Assembly: GCA_963791945.1 (NCBI GenBank)
Contig: CAWBUD010000002.1
Coordinates: 3,782,001 to 3,846,000 of the forward strand
Origin: PALSA-1003 sp963791945
Lineage (GTDB): Bacteria > Pseudomonadota > Gammaproteobacteria > Burkholderiales > Casimicrobiaceae
Length of the DNA: 64,000 nt
Reading direction: 5' to 3'
Shown one piece after another: positions 54,421 to 61,723 of this stretch (position 1 is the stretch's first letter; each line of letters begins with the position of its first letter). The notes under the pieces were generated by a model. The model made no database searches, had not been told where the DNA came from, and was given only the letters and a program-made list of their open reading frames with translations. Made by a program: the position numbers and the translations under genes.

Positions 54421-55764
54421 CTACAGCAACGAAATGAACTCTTCGAACTTGCCGCCCCGAGTCTTCGGCAGCTCCGCGTCGTGGTAACTGAACCGCAGTG
54501 TGAACGGATGGCCGAGCGCATCGAGAATGACTGTACGCAACAACTCTTCCTGGCTAGGCGACAGAGGAACATCGACGACGAGCTTCATCTCGACGGTGTC
54601 CAGAGTGTGCTGGACGGCTTGGTACTGCCGGATCGGCGCGATTTCACGGAAGGCGTGGAACCCCACCGAGGGCCAATGCCTCGAACCATCGGGCAGCGTG
54701 ACCATGTTGCGACTCCGACCGAGGATGCGCTTCAAAGTGGGCAGGCCGCGGCCGCAGGGGCACGCACCGCCCACCTCCGCGTAATCGCGAATTTCGTAGC
54801 GCACAATCGGCGTGGCGAAGTTATGCAGATCGGTGATCACGACGCGACCGACTTCGCCTTCCTTGCATGGCACGCCCTCCTCATCCAGGATTTCGACGAT
54901 CAGGCTTTCTGCCTGCACGTGGTAGAGCCCGCTCACGGGGCACTGCAGCGCGATCGCGCCGACCTCCTGTGCGCTGTATGCGTCCACTGTCTTCAGCGCG
55001 AAATCGTCTTCGCAGCGCGCCTTGAGGCTGGCTGAAAAAGTCTCCCCGATGGTGCGCACCTCCCTCAACTGCGGTGGGAAGCGACCCATCCGTTCGAACT
55101 CGTCGAGCAGCGCGCTCAGATTCGTGGGGTAGGTCAAGAGGTATCGGGGATTGCGCCGGAGCAGCCATGCCGCCTGCTCGCTCACGCTCAGCGACAACGG
55201 TTGCCGATACCCCGGGCCGGTTTCGAACAAGATCGATACCGGTATTCCCCAGCCCTCCTTCCGGGCAACGGTGTCGTCGTCCTGTGGCTTCAAGTTGGCG
55301 CGGACAAAAGCGGCGCTTTGCGAGAAGTCGCGTTGATGCCACAGATGATCCCGCACCGTAAGCGCCATCCACATCAGGTTGTTGATCGCGGTGTGCTTGA
55401 CCTCGACAATCTGCCCGGTGGATCCCGATGTTTGAACGGTTTGCGACGGTTCGTGCGCCTTAGGAACGACGCTGGAATGGATCGTCGCTGCCTGCTCGAC
55501 GAGCGTCCGCCTCGTCAACAGCGGAACGCTACTCAGCTTCTCCTCGGACCAAGGGTCGTCGGCTCGAATCGCGCATCGATCGAAAAGCTCGCGATAGAAG
55601 GGCGAGTGGCGATGAGCGTGGGTCGCCAGTTGTTCCAGCTGCAGCAACTGCCGCTCGAGCAGAGCCGGACCGCTGAGCCACTGAGTCTGTTCGAGCTGAA
55701 AGAGCTGCGCGAGCAGGGCCGCCGCGTTGGTGGACGGCATCGACGGCCAGACGACGTCCGGCAC
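54421..55764 (-). CDS. PaaK/CapK-like adenylate-forming ligase
   Basis: A 447-residue enzyme of the phenylacetate-CoA ligase / coenzyme F390 synthetase family. ATP-binding VQTSGSTGQIVEVKHT, adenylation core DAYSAQEVGAIALQC, a zinc-knuckle-like CPCGRGLPTLKRILGR, and C-terminal DAELPKTRGGKFEEF with the catalytic Lys. It activates a carboxylic acid as AMP or CoA ester; the acid is unknown. The start is GTG 55764 or ATG 55740. It follows a methyltransferase gene by 35 bases on the same strand, forming a two-gene unit. Confidence 0.85.
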   Translation of the reverse strand: MPDVVWPSMPSTNAAALLAQLFQLEQTQWLSGPALLERQLLQLEQLATHAHRHSPFYRELFDRCAIRADDPWSEEKLSSVPLLTRRTLVEQAATIHSSVVPKAHEPSQTVQTSGSTGQIVEVKHTAINNLMWMALTVRDHLWHQRDFSQSAAFVRANLKPQDDDTVARKEGWGIPVSILFETGPGYRQPLSLSVSEQAAWLLRRNPRYLLTYPTNLSALLDEFERMGRFPPQLREVRTIGETFSASLKARCEDDFALKTVDAYSAQEVGAIALQCPVSGLYHVQAESLIVEILDEEGVPCKEGEVGRVVITDLHNFATPIVRYEIRDYAEVGGACPCGRGLPTLKRILGRSRNMVTLPDGSRHWPSVGFHAFREIAPIRQYQAVQHTLDTVEMKLVVDVPLSPSQEELLRTVILDALGHPFTLRFSYHDAELPKTRGGKFEEFISLL

Positions 55765-55799
55765 GGTGGTCTTGAAGACCGGCGATGTTGAGTTGAGGC

Positions 55800-56639
55800 T
55801 CAGCGTGCCCCCGCTCGCCTGAAGACCAGCACCGGACAGCGCTCAGCCAGTTCATACGAGGCGCGCTTTTCGTACACGCATTCGAAACCGTCTTCGAATA
55901 CGTCGATCATTTCGCGGACGCTCGGAAAATGATACGACGCCGAACTCCCTCGATACGCATCGATCGTGCTGATCTCATCGATCGGCCAGCCCGTCGGATC
56001 CGCCAGGCGGGCATGTTCACCGAAGTGTTTGTCGCAGGTTCGCCATGCGTCGTCGAGGCGGACGCCTCTCTCAGCGTCGTCGCCCTGTAGCGCCATGGCC
56101 AGGCGCCATTTGAAGACGGCGAAGCTCCCGATCTGTCGAGCCTGGACGGCGGACAGCACGTCGTCAATGGACTCTGTAATGAGCGGCCGCGCAAAAATTC
56201 GCGCCATGAACACGCCGCCGGGCTTCAGAACGCGACGCAGCTCCAGCGCCAGTTTTCGATGGGCGTCCGGAAACAAGATGGCCGGCAGGCCGCCGTCGAT
56301 CATCGCGAGATCCATGCACGCAGCGCGCAACGGCAATTGCAGCCAGTTGCCGCAGAGTGCCGTTCGGTGCGCATCGTTTCCCGGCCAGACGCTTTGAATC
56401 ATGGCGAGGGTGTTGTCCACGGCGATCAGATTCAGAGGGGGCGTCCAGTGAGCGCTCGCCAATTCCGGCGTCACGCCCAGCATGAGCGCGTCCAATATCG
56501 TCTGCGTCGGGAAGCATTCGGCCAATGCCCGTCCGAACAGCGCGATATCCTCAGGGCACGGGCGCAACGGTGCCTTAACGTAACGCCAGTGCTGCGCATG
56601 CTTGTTCCAGTGCGAGAGTTGCGGTGTCAACTGCGCCAT
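55800..56639 (-). CDS. Class I SAM methyltransferase
   Basis: A 279-residue enzyme. SAM-binding region: TILDALMLGVTPELASAHW, LIAVDNTLAMIQSVWPGND (acidic strand-2 residue), LAMIDGGLPAILFPD and RRVLKPGGVFMARIFARP. The first strand has LMLGVTPE instead of the usual GxGxG. A GAGGTCAG ribosome site precedes the ATG. Upstream partner of the ligase; together they may make or modify a small carboxylic product. Substrate unknown. Confidence 0.78.
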   Translation of the reverse strand: MAQLTPQLSHWNKHAQHWRYVKAPLRPCPEDIALFGRALAECFPTQTILDALMLGVTPELASAHWTPPLNLIAVDNTLAMIQSVWPGNDAHRTALCGNWLQLPLRAACMDLAMIDGGLPAILFPDAHRKLALELRRVLKPGGVFMARIFARPLITESIDDVLSAVQARQIGSFAVFKWRLAMALQGDDAERGVRLDDAWRTCDKHFGEHARLADPTGWPIDEISTIDAYRGSSASYHFPSVREMIDVFEDGFECVYEKRASYELAERCPVLVFRRAGAR

Positions 56640-56703
56640 GACTGACCTCGCGGAATCTGGCCTCCCGGGTTTAGCCCGATCGCGTTCTAAATGAGCCTTC
56701 GCG

Positions 56704-57261
56704 ATGTGTTCAGCACGGGATTACGAAATCGCGCCGATACGACTTACTCTAACACCAACGCCCATTCAAACCCGGCGCCGACCCGACGAAGCCGGCATAG
56801 AAACACCCGACTGGCTCAGCTTCGCGCCCGTGGATCTGGTTGGCGATGCATTGGTTCACAGTTTGCGGGAGACCGGCTTCAAGACGGAGCAGCCAGCGTT
56901 TTTCAGCATGCTGGGAGTAGCCATCTACATGCCCGAGCATGCACTGAAGCAAATCCTGAACCTCGTTGCGAGCTTACCTAACGGAAGCGGCATCGTCTTC
57001 GACTACGGCATGCTGGACAGTGCCCTGGACCAGAATCAGCGGGTGGTACGCGAGGCCGCCGCGCGGAACGCGGCCGCCATCGGCGAGCCCTTCGTAACCT
57101 TTCTTGATCCTCTCAAATTGGAGGCCGATTTGCGGCAGATGGGATTTGGTCGCATCGATGATTGCGGATTCGCCGAAATCAACCAGCGATACTTCGAAGG
57201 TCGCAGCGATCAGTTGCGCGTCGGCCCAGGCGGTCGTCGCCTCGTGGGTGCATCCCCCTGA
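56704..57261 (+). pseudogene. 5'-truncated leucine carboxyl methyltransferase-like gene
   Basis: The frame (185 codons) contains only the C-terminal part of a PPM1/LCMT-type SAM methyltransferase: WLSFAPVDLVGDALVHSLRE, PAFFSMLGVAIYMPEHAL, GSGIVFDYGMLDSALDQNQR. The N-terminal SAM-binding part that should precede is missing and replaced by about 30 unrelated residues. Most likely a remnant; a functional short form is not excluded. Divergent from the ligase/methyltransferase pair. Confidence 0.6.
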
Positions 57262-57309
57262 AGGGCTGCGTAGGTGCGCCGCGGCATGGCAATGATCGCG
57301 CGCAGCAGA

Positions 57310-57332
57310 AACGGCCGCATTGTGCGGCCGTT
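57310..57332 (-). terminator. Perfect terminator hairpin downstream of the tRNA
   Basis: A 10-bp perfect stem AACGGCCGCA / TGCGGCCGTT with a 3-base loop. On the minus strand it follows the tRNA by 10 bases and is followed by TTTCT, fitting an intrinsic terminator. Confidence 0.75.
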
Positions 57333-57342
57333 CCGTGGGAAG

Positions 57343-57419
57343 TGGTAGCGAGGGAGGGACTCGAACCCCCGACCAAAGGATTATGATTCCTCTGCTCTAA
57401 CCAGCTGAGCTACCTCGCC
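57343..57419 (-). tRNA. tRNA-Met (CAT), probably elongator
   Basis: A 77-nt cloverleaf with encoded CCA. Acceptor GGCGAGG pairs with CCTCGCT; D arm AGCTCAGCTGGTTAGAGC; anticodon CAT (57383-57385) in the loop of AGGAATCATAATCCTT; T arm GGGGGTTCGAGTCCC. It lacks the initiator C1-A72 feature. A CAT anticodon could also be the lysidine-modified tRNA-Ile2, but the arm sequence fits elongator Met better. Confidence 0.88.
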
Positions 57420-57516
57420 CAAAGGGGCAAGATTATCGGCGATCGGCGGCGACGATGTCAAAGCGCCGCGGCCAATCGAGGCTGTTCCGACAGCGCCTTG
57501 GGCTTGCCGCGAAAGT

Positions 57517-58329
57517 CTAGAGCCGCGCGGCGCCCGTGCCCGCGATTTCGGCGTACGCCGAATGATTGTGGATCGACTCGAAATTCTCCGAGGCGACGCG
57601 AAACCGGCCGATCCGCGGATCGCGCTGGAGCCGCAGCGCGATGTCGCGCACGAGATCCTCGACGAACTTGGGATTGTCGTAGGCGCGCTCGGTCACGAAC
57701 TTCTCGTCCGAGCGCTTGAGGAGTCCGTAAAGCTCCGAGGACGCTTCCTCCTCCGCGATGCGCGCGAGCTCTTCGAGCGACAGCTCGCCGCCGGCAAGCT
57801 CGACGCGCACGGTGATGTGCGAACGCTGGTTGTGAGCGCCATAGTCGGCGATCTTCTTGGAGCAGGGACAAAGACTCGTCACCGGAGCGACCAGCTCGAT
57901 CGCGACCCGGGTCCGGCCGTCGGCTCCGGTCTCGATCGCCCATCGCGCGTCGTAGTCGAGAAGGCTCTCGACACCCGAGACCGGTGCGGCCTTGCGCACG
58001 AAGTAGGGGAAGTGCAGATCGATGCGACCGGTGTTGGCGCCGAGCCGGGCGAGCATGCGCTCGTGCATGGCGCGAAGCCCCGCGAGGTCGAGCGCCTCGC
58101 GGCGCTCCTCGAGAATCTCGATGAACCGCGACATGTGCGTGCCCTTCACGTCGTGCGCGAGGCCGACATACATGCCGAGCTCGACGATCGTGTGCTGGAC
58201 GCTGCCGTCGGCCGTGCGAAGTGCGAGCGGATAGCGCAGTCCCTTCACGCCGACGCGCTCGATCGGGAGCTCGCGCGCGTCGGGCAGTGACTGGGTATCG
58301 GGCAGCGGCAGGTATTCGGGGGCGTTCAA
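57517..58329 (-). CDS. folE2: GTP cyclohydrolase IB (FolE2)
   Basis: A 270-residue COG1469 enzyme converting GTP to dihydroneopterin triphosphate for folate and related pterins. TTG 58329 has GAGGAG upstream. Motifs: VELGMYVGLAHDVKGTHMSR, VTSLCPCSKKIADYGAHNQR (C154, C156; active Cys and metal site) and ENFESIHNHSAYAEI. FolE2 works with several metals and is used when zinc is scarce. It follows the glutathione peroxidase by 101 bases on the same strand. Confidence 0.95.
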   Translation of the reverse strand: MNAPEYLPLPDTQSLPDARELPIERVGVKGLRYPLALRTADGSVQHTIVELGMYVGLAHDVKGTHMSRFIEILEERREALDLAGLRAMHERMLARLGANTGRIDLHFPYFVRKAAPVSGVESLLDYDARWAIETGADGRTRVAIELVAPVTSLCPCSKKIADYGAHNQRSHITVRVELAGGELSLEELARIAEEEASSELYGLLKRSDEKFVTERAYDNPKFVEDLVRDIALRLQRDPRIGRFRVASENFESIHNHSAYAEIAGTGAARL

Positions 58330-58430
58330 GCAGGCTCCTCAGGCGGGATGCGGATCCGCGTCGAGCTCATGAGATGCATCATTGGTCGTCAACGTTCCGG
58401 CCGAACCATATGCCGCCGTGGGACGAGCGT

Positions 58431-59042
58431 TCAACCCTTGGGCGCACCGGGTTTATCGGCGAGAAGCCTTTCGAGCAGCGCAACGAGATCGCGATCGCTC
58501 GGTTCGACCCGGCTGGCGAACGTGCCCACCGGATTGCCGTTGCGGTCGATGACGTATTTATAAAAGTTCCACTTCGGCCCCAGACCCGTTCGGGCGACGA
58601 GGTCCGCATACAGGGGATTGGTCGAAAGACTCTTGACGCTCGACTTCTCGAACATCGGGAACTGGACGCCATAAGTGAGCCGGCAGAATTCGGCGATGTC
58701 CTTGTTGCTGCCCGGCTCCTGCTCGAAGTCGTTGGATGGAAAGCCGAGCACGACCAGGCCGCGATCCTTGTACTTGCGATAGAGCGCTTCGAGCCCTTCA
58801 TACTGGTGCGTGTACCCGCAGTAGCTCGCCGTATTCACGATCAGGAGCACTTTGCCGCGATATTGGCAAAGCGACTCGGGCTTGCCGGTCTGCAGGCGGC
58901 TGAATTCGCGATCGAGCAGCGATGGGCATGATGTCGTCGCGGCGACCTGCGGCGGATCGGCGAGCGCTATGGGAGCGATCATCAGCGACGTCATCGCAAA
59001 CAGCGCCGCGACGAGGATGGAAAGGGTTCGCTTCGATATCAT
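58431..59042 (-). CDS. Glutathione peroxidase-family protein, exported
   Basis: A 203-residue thiol peroxidase with signal peptide (LSILVAALFAMTSLMIAPIALA). ATG 59042 is the second of two adjacent ATGs and is better spaced from GGAGG. Peroxidatic C75 in NTASYCGYTHQ replaces selenocysteine; WNFYKYVIDRNG is the Trp-Asn block. FPSNDFEQEPGSN replaces the usual FPCNQF, so the common resolving cysteine is absent. Reduces peroxides in the periplasm. Divergent from the B12-binding regulator. Confidence 0.92.
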   Translation of the reverse strand: MISKRTLSILVAALFAMTSLMIAPIALADPPQVAATTSCPSLLDREFSRLQTGKPESLCQYRGKVLLIVNTASYCGYTHQYEGLEALYRKYKDRGLVVLGFPSNDFEQEPGSNKDIAEFCRLTYGVQFPMFEKSSVKSLSTNPLYADLVARTGLGPKWNFYKYVIDRNGNPVGTFASRVEPSDRDLVALLERLLADKPGAPKG

Positions 59043-59145
59043 CATCGCCTCCCTCGAGCAAGAAAGTATAGCATCTCTGTTTGTCTTGGACAGGCGGCTG
59101 CGGCGTCGACCCAGTGTGGTAAGTTCGCAGGGCTGTCCTGGACGA
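59043..59145. promoter_or_regulatory. Divergent control region between gpx and the B12-binding regulator
   Basis: On the minus strand TATACT (59065-59070) is a good -10 for gpx-folE2. The imperfect palindrome TGTCTTGGACA (59082-59092) lies in the expected -35 zone and is a candidate operator for the MerR protein encoded next door. Pattern only. Confidence 0.4.
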
Positions 59146-60078
59146 ATGCGCGAAATGGAAGGCAACGAAGCGCGCTTCAACATCAGCGCCGTGGAACGAG
59201 AGACGGGGCTGTCGAAGGACGTCCTGCGCATCTGGGAGCGGCGTTACGGCTTTCCGAGGCCGGATCGCGACGAGAACGCGGAACGCCAATATACCGCCGA
59301 AGAGCTCGCGCGGCTGCGCACCATCAAGCGCCTGATGGACACGGGCTTGAGGCCGGGCAAGCTTATCCGGCAATCGCTCGAGGAATTGAATGCGCTCGCG
59401 GAAAAGCGCATCCGTCCTCGGCGCGAGGCTTCGGTGCCGGCAGTCGAGAGCGATGTGCTGGCGCTGCTCAAGGGGCACGATGCAGCCGCGTTGCACGCGA
59501 CGCTCGCGAGCCTGATGTTGCGAAACGGCATCCGGCACTTCGTGGTCGATACCGTCGCACCGCTCAACGGCGCTGTCGGCGAGGCATGGATGCGCGGCGA
59601 GCTGCAGGTGTTCGAGGAGCATGTGTACAGCGAGGCGCTCCAGCTCGCCTTGCGCGTCGCCATCAACGCCATTCCGAGGGGCGCGGGCGGGCCGAGAATC
59701 CTGCTGACCACCGTGCCGGGCGAGCAGCACGGCATCGGCTTGCTCATGACCCAGGCGCTGCTCTCGTCCGAGGGCGCGTACTGCGTTTCGCTCGGAACGC
59801 ATACGCCGTTCGACGATATCCGCCGAGCGGCGCTCGCGTACAAGGCGCAGGTCGTGGCGGTCTCGTTCTCGATGGCGTTCCCGCTACGACAGGTGGGAGA
59901 TGCGATCGGTACCCTGCGCCGCACACTGTCCCCCACCGTCGCGCTGTGGGCAGGCGGCGAGGTCACGCGCCGGCTTCGCAGGACGCCGTCGGGGGTGCGA
60001 CTTCTGCCCGAGATCGCGGACGTGCTTCCAGCGCTCCAGAGCTGGCGCGCCGATTCCGGCTCCTCCGCCGCGCGATAA
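59146..60078 (+). CDS. CarH/LitR-like B12-binding MerR regulator
   Basis: A 310-residue regulator. Residues about 11-80 are a MerR DNA-binding head (FNISAVERETGLSKDVLRIW, RQYTAEELARLRTIKRLMDT). The C-terminal part is a helical cap plus cobalamin-binding domain. It carries W148-x9-E158-H159 (WMRGELQVFEEH) and E193-x-H195-x-x-G198 (GEQHGIG), the two signatures that in CarH-type photoreceptors contact adenosylcobalamin and its cobalt. Such proteins repress in the dark and are released by light. ATG 59146 gives a short N-tail; 59155 is an alternative. A lipase gene follows after 16 bases. Confidence 0.88.
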   Translation: MREMEGNEARFNISAVERETGLSKDVLRIWERRYGFPRPDRDENAERQYTAEELARLRTIKRLMDTGLRPGKLIRQSLEELNALAEKRIRPRREASVPAVESDVLALLKGHDAAALHATLASLMLRNGIRHFVVDTVAPLNGAVGEAWMRGELQVFEEHVYSEALQLALRVAINAIPRGAGGPRILLTTVPGEQHGIGLLMTQALLSSEGAYCVSLGTHTPFDDIRRAALAYKAQVVAVSFSMAFPLRQVGDAIGTLRRTLSPTVALWAGGEVTRRLRRTPSGVRLLPEIADVLPALQSWRADSGSSAAR

Positions 60079-60094
60079 GCGCAAAAAGCCGCTG

Positions 60095-61015
60095 ATGACC
60101 GCGTTCGTGCTCACGCTCGCTCTCGTGGTGGGGACCGGCGCATACCTCCGCTGGGCCGCGCACTGGATCAGCGAGGGGGTTGCGCTGTGGTGGTTCGTGC
60201 TCGGCGCTCCGCTGGCCTACTTTACGCCGGCGATCGTGCTCGTGACGCTGTCATTCGCGATGGCGTGGATCTGGCGCACGCCTCGGCCCCAGGAGGCGCG
60301 CATCGGCTTGGCGGTGACGCTGCGGATGTACTGCGTGGAAGTGTGGGTCGTCGCGATCTCCTGGCCGCTGATGGCGCTGCATCGCTGGCTGCTACGCGAC
60401 CCGCAGCCGGCTCCGGCGAGGCGTCCCGTCCTCCTGATTCACGGCGTACTGGTAAACGACGGGGTATGGATCGCATTCCGGAGATATCTTCGGCTCAGCG
60501 GCATCGGGCCGGTCTACACGGTGAATTACGGACCTCCGCTTGCCGATATCGAAGTCTTCGCCGGACAGCTCTACACGAAGGTCGAGGCGATCTGCGCCGC
60601 CACCGGGGCAAAGCGGATCGTGCTCGTGGGGCACAGCATGGGCGGGCTCGTCGCCCGGGCCTATCTCCGCCGTTTCGGAGGCGGGCGTGTCGCGCGCCTG
60701 ATCACGCTCGGGACGCCGCATCACGGCAGCGTGCACGCATACCTGTTCGTGGGACGAAGCCTCGCCCAGCTCCGCCCTGGGAACGCGTGGCTCGCCGAGC
60801 TCAACCGGGACGAAAACGGCGCTCCGCCGGTGCCGATCACGTCGATCTGGTCGCGGCACGACAGCATGGTCGCGCCGCAGGCGAGCTCGGTGCTCGGTCA
60901 CGCGGACAATGTCGCGCTCGTGGGCGTCGCGCATAATGCGCTGCTGGCGGATCGGAAGGTCCGGGAATGCGTCGTCGCGAGTCTGCACATTCGCTCGGGC
61001 GGGACCGCGCCTTGA
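60095..61015 (+). CDS. Membrane-anchored alpha/beta hydrolase (lipase-like)
   Basis: A 306-residue hydrolase with two or three N-terminal membrane segments (FVLTLALVVGTGAYLRWAAH, WWFVLGAPLAYFTPAIVLVT). The hydrolase domain begins VLLIHGVLVNDGVWIAFRRY; nucleophile GHSMGG; RLITLGTPHHGSVHAY; and a late Asp/His pair (SRHDSMVAP and VGVAHNALL). Triacylglycerol lipase-like or esterase. It follows the B12-binding regulator by 16 bases and is probably co-transcribed with it. Confidence 0.85.
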   Translation: MTAFVLTLALVVGTGAYLRWAAHWISEGVALWWFVLGAPLAYFTPAIVLVTLSFAMAWIWRTPRPQEARIGLAVTLRMYCVEVWVVAISWPLMALHRWLLRDPQPAPARRPVLLIHGVLVNDGVWIAFRRYLRLSGIGPVYTVNYGPPLADIEVFAGQLYTKVEAICAATGAKRIVLVGHSMGGLVARAYLRRFGGGRVARLITLGTPHHGSVHAYLFVGRSLAQLRPGNAWLAELNRDENGAPPVPITSIWSRHDSMVAPQASSVLGHADNVALVGVAHNALLADRKVRECVVASLHIRSGGTAP

Positions 61016-61204
61016 GGATTGGAAATTGACAGCTCTCCGTCAGGTTTCGACCGGCGACAGGCGCGCGGCACGCACATCCTTGTGGTAGGCTACAGACGGC
61101 TCGTGACACGCGCGCGAGTTAGCAGCGCCGCCCCACGCCAGATCATGGGCGATTCGTGACGGGAGCGGCAACGGGGATCGTTTCAAATCAGGGGAGAGGG
61201 ACAA

Positions 61205-61690
61205 ATGAAATCAAAATCGTCGAGGGCTAGCGGCCTTTCACTTCGGGATGTCAGTTGCTTGCTTGCAGCCGTCGGCTCGGCTGCCTTGATCTATGGCTGC
61301 GCTTCGACTCAGGGAATCGATGGAGGAATTGGCCCGGCATCGACCCATTCGACAGTTAGCATTGCCGTTTACTCAAGCGGATCATCCACGCCCGGGGGCT
61401 GGACGTGCACGACGAAGGGCAGATTCACAATATGCCTCAGCGAGGATCCGATCGATCTGAGCCACGATCCCGACCCGGTCACCATTCCCTGGACCCTCGT
61501 AACCCAGGGATGGAAGTTCGTCCACAACAAGGGGATCAAGATCAGAGGCGGCGGGTGGCACGAGCAGGAAGTAAGCGACACGCAATACACCGCATGGAAC
61601 AGGAAAGATCGGCAGATCTACAAGTACGAGATCAACGTCACCAACGGCACCGATACGGTGACCTGGGATCCGTTCATCTGGAACAACTAA
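61205..61690 (+). CDS. Lipoprotein of unknown function
   Basis: A 161-residue protein with a lipoprotein signal (SCLLAAVGSAALIYGCAS; lipobox LIYGC) after a rather long charged N-tail. GGGGAGAGGGAC gives a strong ribosome site. The mature chain is polar and Trp/Thr-rich with two cysteines (GWTCTTKGRFTICLS). No family recognised. The next gene is convergent. Confidence 0.7.
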   Translation: MKSKSSRASGLSLRDVSCLLAAVGSAALIYGCASTQGIDGGIGPASTHSTVSIAVYSSGSSTPGGWTCTTKGRFTICLSEDPIDLSHDPDPVTIPWTLVTQGWKFVHNKGIKIRGGGWHEQEVSDTQYTAWNRKDRQIYKYEINVTNGTDTVTWDPFIWNN

Positions 61691-61723
61691 ACCGCGTTGC
61701 GGCTGGCGGCCGATGGCGACCGT

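Noticed and set aside
57343..57419. The tRNA as the attachment site of an element
   Set aside because: No integrase lies beside it and no repeat of its 3' end is seen; the real island uses trpG.
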